From the NCBI GenBank assembly GCA_020284085.1, contig JACEVL010001161.1:2455344-2519343 (forward strand): 64,000 bases of DNA. Direction: 5' to 3'. Both the position numbers and the translations under genes were made by a program. Every line of letters starts with the position of its first letter. The first letter of the stretch is position 1. A model generated the notes under the pieces. The model did not search any database and had not been told where the DNA came from. It was given only the letters and a program-made list of their open reading frames with translations. Source of the DNA: Aporrectodea caliginosa (Eukaryota; Annelida; Clitellata; Crassiclitellata; Lumbricidae). This document shows positions 55,816 to 64,000 of this stretch, in pieces.

Positions 55816-56783
55816 CCCTCTCATATAAGTGCTATTTTTTAAAGAAATATTTCATGCGAGATGCTTCAACCCATCGTTGGTGGACCGGATTCATTCCAAA
55901 CCCCCCCCCCCTGAAAGACTGCTGGCGATGCTCACTTTGAATTATCGCCATGGCTGAAAAATCATGACCTCACTTTTCGAATCGTTTGCAACCCTATATG
56001 ATATCCAAATCTGTCGCTTTTCAACATTTCTCTGGGCTTATAACTATGCCACTCGTCTAAGATAGGGCCTGCCTAATAGTCCTGCAGAAATAGGTCTACG
56101 TAGGCTACCATATGCAGATCAGCCAACATTCAATGGACCTCATCATAAATGGTTTTAGAGTAATCTAGGTATTAAGACGTAGGACTGTACGACAGAGTTA
56201 TCGCTACATTAACATGCTAGTCTTCAACATTCATCAACCATTTTAGAAGTGCTTCAGAATTGCGTAGCAATTTTTAATTAGATCTTGTAGGAACGCATAT
56301 GGCACACTCAAAATTTGTCCGTATTACCTCAAAGAAAGTTTTTATTTTGGTGTAAGATCCACAATAATAGAACCATTGCTTTGTGCTCTAATGCAATAAT
56401 TATTATATCCACTTCTACCAGTTCAAAGCACATGTAATGGCGTTGGTAGAGAAAGCGATGGTGATGTCGTAGTCATTAGTCGAGTGGACAAATTGATTCA
56501 ACGTCGCTTCGTTTGTTATATACGAGACAGACAGACCATTTCGTAGATTTCCTTAGATTAAAAAAGGCGAGGTTCTCTAACTAATCAAGGTGCTTCTACG
56601 TGCTAAGCTAAATATAAAAAGATCAAGTCATTCGTTTTATGTCTGCGATTGTGTTATGTCTATATATATATATAGTATAATTATACGTACATCTCTCTCT
56701 GCTCGTCTATTCGTATGTTTATCAGTTGCTTTGTCCTTCTAACCTGACTTTCCTCTCTGTCTTCTGCCTATCCGTCTGACGGT

Positions 56784-56832
<49 letters not shown>

Positions 56833-57291
56833 ACTCTCTATTTTGCTGTCTCTGTCTTTCCAACTTTCTACAGTTATTCTGCATGAAGACGCTTGGTTAC
56901 TATGGCCTACAATGTACTAGGAGTTAGGGATTCTTAGCGGCAGCTGGTCTGTGGATTATTCAGTTTCACTTTATTTATTTCACAACGATACGGGTACATA
57001 GTAGTTCACATAACTGTAGCACACAAACGCGTAGATAAATTAATTATTAGATCCCGACATCACATAAGCAGTATAGGCGTACGTTGCTGTATATCCGATA
57101 TTTGTGCTACCGCTTAAAGATGACAGGAATTATATCCCAAGGATTTTATTTAGGAGTTTGATGTTGCCCCGTTGAACAAGTCGCCCTTTGCTGTAACAGA
57201 TATTTCAAAACTATTAATTATTTCCATTCTTCTTTTTATCTGGCAATACCACTTTCTGTAATGGGTTGCGGTGTGTCAACCTAGTGATTCA
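55816..57291. other. No gene seen; (CT)n microsatellite
   Basis: Unique sequence apart from (CT)n at 56784-56830 and TA runs near 56660. A run of ten C residues sits near 55900. Confidence 0.5.
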
Positions 57292-57294
57292 TTA

Positions 57295-58285
57295 CACTGA
57301 CCAACAAAATAATATTTTTTGTTTGCTGCTCAGAACTTTAGAACTGTTCTTAGCTAAATTTGGGGCGCTGATTTCAAATATGAAATCGAAATTTGGCTAG
57401 CACGTCAGGATTTTTAGGTATACGCATAGGTGAGGTTCTACACAATTGCGAACTCTCAACTCATATTAAAAATGTATGAAGAATAGGATTTTGTGCTTGT
57501 TCTTAGCTAAATTTTGGATGCTGGTTTCAAATATGAAATCGAAATTTGGATGGCAGGTCTAGTTTTTCAGCTACGCTTCAGTGAAGTTCTACACAATTGC
57601 GAATTCTCAGCTCATATAGGCCTATACTGTAAGCGAAAGCAAAGTATCAAAACTGTATCACACAATGCCAGGCATTTGCTTTCACATTTGTCCTTAGTTA
57701 AAATTTGGACGCTGATTTCAAATATGAAATCAAAATTTGGCTAGCTTGTCAGGTTTTTAGGTACGCATCAGTGAGGTTATACATAACCGAAAATTAATGC
57801 GGTACATTTGCAGTATGAACTATGCGACGCGTACCTCAAAAACCTGACGTGCTAGCCAAATTTCAATTTCATATTTGAAATCAGCATCCAAAATTTAGTT
57901 GAGAGCAAGCACAAAAGCAAATGCCTCATACATTTTTAAACTGTGTTTTCACTGATAGTATGAGTTGAGAATCCGCAATTGTGTAGAACCTCACTTATGC
58001 GTACCTAATAAACCTGACGTGCTAGACAAATTTCGATTTCATATTTGAAATCAGCGCCCAAAATTTAGCCAAGAACAGTTAAAAAGTTCTGAGTAGCAAA
58101 CAACAAATATTTTTTTGTTGCGCAGTGTTAATGTAGGCATATAAAACTTAAAGAATCCGAGAAACTTTATAACTTAAAAACTGGACGTGATAGACAAAAA
58201 CGGTTTCCGGATTTGGAATCAGCATATTAAATTTAGTTAGGAACAGGTGTTAGAATCCCAACAGCAAAATGCTTGTTGATCAGTG
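57295..58285. mobile_element. Multi-unit palindromic DNA element with CACTG ends
   Basis: The left end CACTGACCAACAAAAT is mirrored at 58127 (CACTGCGCAACAAAAA on the minus strand) and again at 58285 (CACTGATCAACAAGCA). Each end is followed outward by TTA, a possible 3-bp target duplication. Inside, a unit containing GGCGCTGATTTCAAATATGA and CTAGCACGTCAGG occurs three times in one direction and then about three times inverted. No coding sequence is left. CACTG with a 3-bp duplication suggests the CACTA/EnSpm-Chapaev group, tentatively. Confidence 0.72.
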
Positions 58286-58307
58286 TTATTAAACGAATAT
58301 ATATATA

Positions 58308-59113
58308 CACTGTGTCCACGATAAAGTAGACCCCTAGACTTTGTTAAATATCTTGGTCAATTGTACTACTATAGGTACTAAATTTGGTGCACATGAACTT
58401 CAGTCTATTCTATCTAAACCCTGCAAATTTTATTACAATTGATGCAACGGTTACGATGATATACCCTTATGAAATTGGGTAATTCAGGAACCAAGTTACC
58501 AACACGTAAAACGCATAGAATTACGTCATTTTTCTGGCTACCGCAGGGATAGGCTGTTGTTTATAAGCGTCATTTTCGGAAACAATTAGACTACGAGACC
58601 TGTTTTACGTAACAGTAACAGTAACAGTAGTTGGTTGTAAAGAAATGGTTTTCAGTGCAGAGGACAAGATTTTAATCAAGGAGTTGAGAGAGACGAAGGG
58701 GTATGGCGTAGGAGACTCATTACAGAATTTCCAATGAAAAATTGGTCCCTAGCTGGTGTCAGCAAGCTGTTAAAAAGATTGCCACAACCGGATCAGTTGC
58801 AAGGAAACCACGAGACGCAAACAAAACCATGGACGCAAACAAATATCAATGCTGTCGGAGAACTGGTGCTGAGTCAGGATGATCAGCCGCGCACGCATCT
58901 GTCGATGCGTTTTACGTGTTGGTAACTTGGTTCCTGAACCACCCAATTTCATAAGGGTATATCATCGTAACCGTTGCATCAATTGTAATAAAATTTGCAG
59001 GGTTTAGATAGAATAGACTGAAGTTCATGTGCACCAAATTTAGTACCTATAGTAGTACAATTGACCAAGATATTTAACAAAGTCTAGGGGTCTACTTTAT
59101 CGTGGACACAGTG
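58308..59113. mobile_element. Tc1/mariner-like element with 209-bp inverted repeats
   Basis: The arms 58308-58516 and 58905-59113 are almost exact reverse complements, from CACTGTGTCCACGATAAAGT inward to AACACGTAAAACGCAT; the only visible difference is a two-base change near 58478. The element is flanked by TATATA, consistent with a TA target. Total 806 bp, containing the start of a transposase gene but no DDE region. Confidence 0.92.
58645..58924 (+). pseudogene. Relic of Tc1/mariner-like transposase N-terminus
   Basis: MVFSAEDKILIKELRETKGY begins at 58645. After a one-base frameshift it goes on RRLITEFPMKNWSLAGVSKL, and near the end NINAVGELVLSQDDQPRTHL appears. These are helix-turn-helix blocks of mariner-like transposases. 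The frame runs into the right arm and stops, so the catalytic domain is missing. Confidence 0.78.
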
Positions 59114-60475
59114 TATATATATAATCTATAATAGGTCTAACTATTTTGTCATTTTTTTAACAACCTCTAGAAAAGTTTCTTATGCTAGATATTGATCAAA
59201 TGAAAAGCGCCTATAGCACAATAAGTCAATGTATCACTGTGTTATTTTTTTGTATTAATGTTTCCAAAAGGTTGTATTACGAGCTGGAATGGAAGCTATC
59301 GATTGAAATAATTGCGACAACTAAGGTGTTTAAGAAATTGACCAATCGATTGTTACCATCTGTAAAAGCGAATGCGTAGGCTATACTGCGCGCAGAAGTG
59401 GGACAGATGTGTCACCCTTCTGAGTTCTCCTTTGAGATCTGTTAATGTAGACCTGCAGAGTGCCTGTAATTACTTAACTACATGCTGTTGATTTCAATTC
59501 ATTCAAAAATTGTCCACGGTTTCAATTCATCTTTTTTATCCGGCACTTTAGATATTGTCTCCTCGAAATGCTGATTACGTGAGCATTAACCGATTATACT
59601 TTAAGAAGTAGACTCTTTGAATCACTTAACGCACTGATCGAAGGTTGCGGAATATACAGCAGCCCGTCAGCTAGTTTGAATCAAGATATGATTATATGGG
59701 CTTGTAAGATTAAATGAAAGGTGATTTTTTGAATTTTCAGTCTTTTTCTCAAAGTGTGGTGCGTCACTTATTGTGACTTCCAAGGCTCTCGTTTCGTCAC
59801 TTTCTTCCTTAGTTATTTATTGGTGTCATCACTAACTCTCCCTTGTTATATACTTTTGCTTCTTCCTTCCTCGGCCACCTCATTATTTCTTATTATTTCC
59901 TTTGCTTAATCACGGAATCATTCCCTTCACTCAGACCATCCAGACCTCATTCTATCCATGCCTTAGACTCATTCGTCTCTCTTGCTCTTTACCGATCGTC
60001 TTTTCCAGTTTGACCTCACACGGAATCTTTTTCCACCATTCATTTCCACTTCGCTATTTAGACGTTCTTTCCATCCCATATTCGCTTATCATCTTCTCAT
60101 ATCTTTCCTCTTCATTCTTTGTTTGCCATGACCTTCGACCGTCGTGTTTTATGTTCTGTCATTTCTGCTTCGCGTGTTCCATTCACATCTGACGTATACG
60201 TTGCTTTTTTCATTTAATCGGACGATCCTTCAATTAGACATTCATTCCTTCAGCCACCCTCTGTCTGCACGCAACCACGACCACAGATCCCTTATGCGAT
60301 ATAATAGCATAATAAATTATTTTATTTTCTAATTGCGAGAAAAAAACATCAGCAGCAGTCTTAAGCCCACAGAAACAGAACAATAGGATCACGATAAAAG
60401 ACACAAATAATACATGACTTTTCACCAACTACAACTACTATCATGCTAATTCTATTATTAATCGCTTCAGTATAA
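59114..60475. other. No gene seen
   Basis: Unique sequence, pyrimidine-rich between 59780 and 60200. Leucine- and phenylalanine-rich frames here are compositional. Confidence 0.5.
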
Positions 60476-60476
60476 C

Positions 60477-60645
<169 letters not shown>

Positions 60646-61360
60646 TAATAAAAATTGAAAAAAAGAAAAAATAAAGAAATATAATAAAAATAAAATAATA
60701 ATGAAATAATAATAATTACAACAACAACGCTTTTCGGCTAGTTTCTTGAAGCCTCTATCTACCTCGAACGAAAAAAAACTACCAATAATAATGATAATAA
60801 TGATAGCGAGAGTAGCAACAACAGCGACAATATTAATTAAAATTAGGGCGATATCGAATGTTGGAGGAGGGTTATCAAGATTATTATCTGAAACAAACAA
60901 CTCGTTAATTAAACATCTACACTACAGTCTATCAATAACAAAGACTTTCATGACATTCGACTGACCCTTCTGGTACCATTTCACTCGCACTCAGTCACTC
61001 AATTATATCCTACTTCCCACTCCTTCCCGCATCGTCCACCATTTCCTGTTCCTCCCACTTACACTTATTCCTTCCTTCAGTTATAATCTCCGCCTTCAGT
61101 ATTACCTCCGGTATGTTCATCAGGGTATGAAACTAATTAAACTGAAGCCTCAAGGCCCCAGTCCCCAGAAGCGACTCAGACTGCAGACTGCAGCAGTGTC
61201 TGTGCTATGGTACTTGAATTCACCCCAAGCCTTACTCACAGTTATCCCAATGACTACGAAAATGCAAACGATAAACGAGAACAAACGGGAACGACCGAAC
61301 GTCAAGACACTCTTCAACGGAGCTCTTTCGCCGACACAGAAGCAGCTATAAGTCAACAAA
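60646..61360. other. No gene seen
   Basis: AT-rich unique sequence with scattered AAT repeats. Confidence 0.45.
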
Positions 61361-62570
61361 GTATATAGGGGAGACCGGGGCAGGAGTGGCAGGAGTGGCA
61401 TTGTTGGTAAGAGTGGCACTCCATACTGGTCAGAAAACGGCCGATAATGTAGACTCTCTAGTAGTCTCTACCTTGCGTTTAATAAGCGCGTCTGACGCGA
61501 TACACAATGGGAAACGATAAGCCTACTCTGCAGAAAAGCTGTCGCTACTATTTTTGTGTTAATTTTTAAGATTTTCGTCAAATTTGATCAGCTTGTGCTC
61601 TCTACTGGAAGGTAAGACACAGGTTATATTGTGTTATTTACAAGATTTAAAATGTATCTTTTTAATGAAACATTATTGTAAATCGCATCTTAATCCTTTC
61701 ATAATGAAAAGAATCGCAAAGGCGAGTCATAGCCATTGGGCGAAACCCGTTTTGCCCCAAGACATACCCATTTTGCCCCAAAAGGACAAGGACGAGGACT
61801 ATGGTGGCTATGGTGACTTTTATCAAATCATAATTTTTTCTTGATCTTGTTTGCAAACTACTACTATGTTATTGTCTCTGACTTTGCAAAGGGTGCTCGT
61901 GTCATATGAAACAGAAATGAATGACATGACTAATTTATTGCAGACCGTGTCCAAGGAGCTGAGATGAAAGAGCCAACCACCGTTGCAGAACTCGCACATG
62001 CAGTTGACCCTGCCGGCATCTGTTATTCACTGATCTCTGAGATAAACATATAAATAAGTAATATTAATTATATACTAATATAAATCATCCTTACCGCATT
62101 GCGTCCAATTTTTCGGTTATGCTAGTAATGTTTATTACTGGACATGTTTATATTTAATTTTTAAAAAAACATTTAAAATAAATTATATGACTTCATTGCA
62201 GAGCCTTTCGGTGATGATGAAACGAATTAGCCGTATCTCTACACAAGTCTTGACTCCCCCCCTCAATCTGCTAACGATGTGAGCTGCACAAACACGACAA
62301 AGCACCAAATGTGTCTGTGCTGGACAATGGACATTAGTCCTTATCCGCACACTGATCGTGAAGCAGAGGGCAAATGCAAAGCCGAAAGTTCGTGCGTCCT
62401 AATGATTAGGCCTAACAAAATAATGCTAGAGGATAAGAAGCAATATGTTAAGAGACCGCTCATGACGAAACGTATTCTAAAAAAGAATGATTGGCCTAAT
62501 AACAAAGTTATAAAAAACAACTTTTATAAAGGCACGTGCAAAGACGACTGACTGTCCTTCACATTTGCTC

Positions 62571-62839
62571 GGGGCTGCAGAAATAAAAGCAGAACCAGCG
62601 GCAGAAGAAACAGAAGCAGAATAGCAGCGCAGAAACTGAAGCAGAACCAGCAGCAGCAGAAATAGAAACAGAACCAGCAGAAGCAGAACCAGCAGCAGCA
62701 GAAACAAAAGCAGAACCACCAGCAGCAGCAGAAACAGAAACAGAACCAGCAGTAGCAGAAACAGAAGAACAACCGGCAGCAGAAACAGAAGCAGAACCAA
62801 CAATAGAAGAGTACTATAAAGAAATCCAGAGCGAAGAGT
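62571..62839 (+). repeat. GCAGAA-based minisatellite encoding Ala/Glu/Pro-rich repeat
   Basis: Units of GCAGAAACAGAA and GCAGAACCAGCA. From about 62630 one plus-strand frame reads AETEAEPAAAEIETEPAEAE and similar to EEYYKEIQSEE and a stop at 62838. It precedes the PHD-like segment, offset by one base. Confidence 0.75.
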
Positions 62840-62849
62840 GACACCAGCT

Positions 62850-62992
62850 TATTACTGTATTTATTGCAGAGAGCTTTACAGCGAACCAGCGGAAGAGACG
62901 TGGATTCAATGCCTAGCAGACAATACTGGTGCCATGAAAGCTGCACCCATATTGAGCCCAGCGACAAGCAATTTAAATGTCATTACTGTCGT
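62850..62992 (+). pseudogene. PHD-finger-like segment of a decayed transposase
   Basis: CIYCRELYSEPAEETWIQC is followed after a frameshift by YWCHESCTHIEPSDKQFKCH and YC. This gives the C-x2-C, W-x-x-C, W-x-H-x-x-C and C-x2-C spacing of a C4HC3 PHD finger, except that the expected fourth cysteine reads Asp at the damaged point. The adjacent repeats and frame breaks indicate a pseudogene. Confidence 0.6.
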
Positions 62993-63234
62993 TAACTACC
63001 AATTTTACTTACTTAAGGTTACAATACGACTTACAGTTTTAATTTATTTTTCGTTACTTTTGTTTACTGTAAAAGAAATAGTTAAGATAGCCTAGCTACC
63101 ATTGGCCATGCCTCCGTGTCAAACTTACCCACCACTTGGGCATGAGGGGCAGTATAAGCCACTTTTGCCCAAAGTGTTGGGGTAAGTACAATACATCGCA
63201 TCGATACTCGAGCTCATGTCTCAGGACAACTTTT

Positions 63235-63838
63235 CCATCCGGCCTTCATTTCCACGAGTCGTTGCAATAGCTCGTCAAGTCGTCATAGTTCAGCCCCACG
63301 GGCAGTTGCACTTTCAATTGAAATCATTGCGATTCAGTGATAATACCTGCTGTTCAGCATGGTGGAATGATTAAATGTTTTAATTAGCTTCAGTATGCTG
63401 AAACTATGCTCAGCACTAGCCACAGTAACTCGGGTGGTCAGAAGAATCCTCAGTTCAATTGACAGTCGCTTTGGGTAGACGTCATGAAGTTCATTCACAC
63501 AAAGGTAGGCCTACTGTAGAAAGTCTCGCGCTGTTTTCAGCTGACTGTCTCCACAAATGACTACTGTAACAACAAAACGTGAAAGCTCAATTAGAAGTTC
63601 ATTTGTCTCTACGTCTTCCATCTTCTCGTAGAAGTAAACACACTGTTTTTGCAGCTGATCTGTGTCGTGCATTTTGATTAATGTGTCGGAACGACAGAGA
63701 AACCCAAAAATGCTGTTCCAGTCGTTGATCTGCTGGAACCGGAACCGTGACTGAACTGACACCATCGCCTGAACCAGAAATTTGTAGAAATATCTGCTTT
63801 GCTGGACTGTAAATTTATCCATTTTGTCTGCACATTCC
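63235..63838 (-). pseudogene. hAT transposase relic (ZMYM1/DUF4371-like) with hATC domain
   Basis: The minus strand from 63822 encodes MDKFTVQQSRYFYKFLVQAM, SRFRFQQINDWNSIFGFLCR and KMEDVETNELLIELSRFV, as in the region before the dimerisation domain of ZMYM1-like hAT transposases. After a stop at 63511, within a GTAGGCCTAC palindrome, the same strand continues VNELHDVYPKRLSIELRILL, TTRVTVASAEHSFSILKLIK and, after another stop, AMISIESATARG. The V-T-V-A-S-A-E-x-S-F-S-x-L-K-x-I-K block is the hATC signature. Two stops make it inactive. The N-terminal half lies off the right edge or is lost. Confidence 0.85.
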
Positions 63839-64000
63839 TAGTCAAAACAGGCTTTTCTACGCCGGTTTCTCGTTTCAGGGAAACTGGTGTTCAGCTATAT
63901 ATATCTGCTGCAATTTTATGTGCACTTGTAATAGCAGATTCAAATCTTGTTTCTCTATATATCTATAGGAAGTCTTCATTGGCACATAGTTCACGTTCCA

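Larger units (their letters stand above)
61362..63190 (+). mobile_element. Decayed DNA transposon with PHD-like finger relic (pogo-like?)
   Basis: It opens with GGGGAGACCGGGGCAGGAGT and GGCAGGAGTGGCA, and closes with GGGGCAGTATAAGCCACTTT and TGCCCAAAGTGTTGGGG. The recurring TTTTGCCCCAA phrases are often seen at the ends of this kind of element. Inside are broken frames, possible intron remnants ending TTGCAG (near 61945 and 62202), a Glu/Ala/Pro-rich stretch and a PHD-like finger. The boundaries are approximate and the superfamily is inference from the PHD finger, which some invertebrate pogo/Tigger-like transposases carry at the C-terminus. Confidence 0.42.

Overview
This is a eukaryotic, intron-rich and repeat-dense window from an invertebrate animal genome. 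It has two supported protein-coding genes, both split into short exons, set in a dense litter of non-LTR retrotransposon tails, tRNA-derived SINEs, hAT-type DNA transposons and long microsatellites. There is no operon structure, plasmid-like feature or prokaryotic gene. The abundance of the palindrome TAGGCCTA, the deuterostome-like gene content and the CR1/L2-type LINEs suggest a marine invertebrate deuterostome such as an echinoderm or hemichordate. The species assignment is inference only.

Left end (1-3022, minus strand): four consecutive coding exons of electron-transfer-flavoprotein:ubiquinone oxidoreductase (ETFDH). They cover the start of the mature enzyme through the FAD-binding motif. 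The first exon (targeting peptide) was not found, and the rest of the gene lies beyond the left edge. From 3.1 to 19.2 kb there is no convincing host gene. The stretch holds LINE and SINE fragments, at least five TIR elements with readable target-site duplications, a three-level nested insertion at 7.2-8.7 kb, a TAGGCCTA-rich tract, an inverted duplication of a decayed ORF at 16.6-17.2 kb, and long pyrimidine, purine and CTGT arrays.

Centre (19698-54329, plus strand): one large gene of eleven coding exons. Every intron phase matches across every junction. The joined reading frame is 2175 nt (724 residues plus stop) with a signal peptide, an N-terminal module, six EGF repeats, one transmembrane helix and a basic then acidic cytoplasmic tail. 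The module that precedes the EGF repeats, the last EGF repeat, the lack of a DSL domain and the total length point to a homologue of DNER, the Delta/Notch-like EGF-related receptor. Two of its exons (43295-43457 and 48032-48119) are too short or too masked to appear as obvious open frames and were placed by splice sites, phase and cysteine pattern. The introns carry nearly all of the repeats, including an array of ATTGTGACGT-like motifs in intron 7 and a 15-bp minisatellite in intron 9.

Right end (54.4-64 kb): DNER polyadenylation signals, then a decayed SINE, an RTE-like LINE 3' end, a multi-unit palindromic CACTG element, a mariner-like element with 209-bp inverted repeats and a relic transposase, a decayed transposase with a PHD-like finger, and a minus-strand hAT (ZMYM1-like) transposase relic that runs to the window edge. 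ETFDH and DNER are divergent, about 16.7 kb apart, and have unrelated jobs (mitochondrial electron transfer and cell-surface signalling), so no functional link is proposed.
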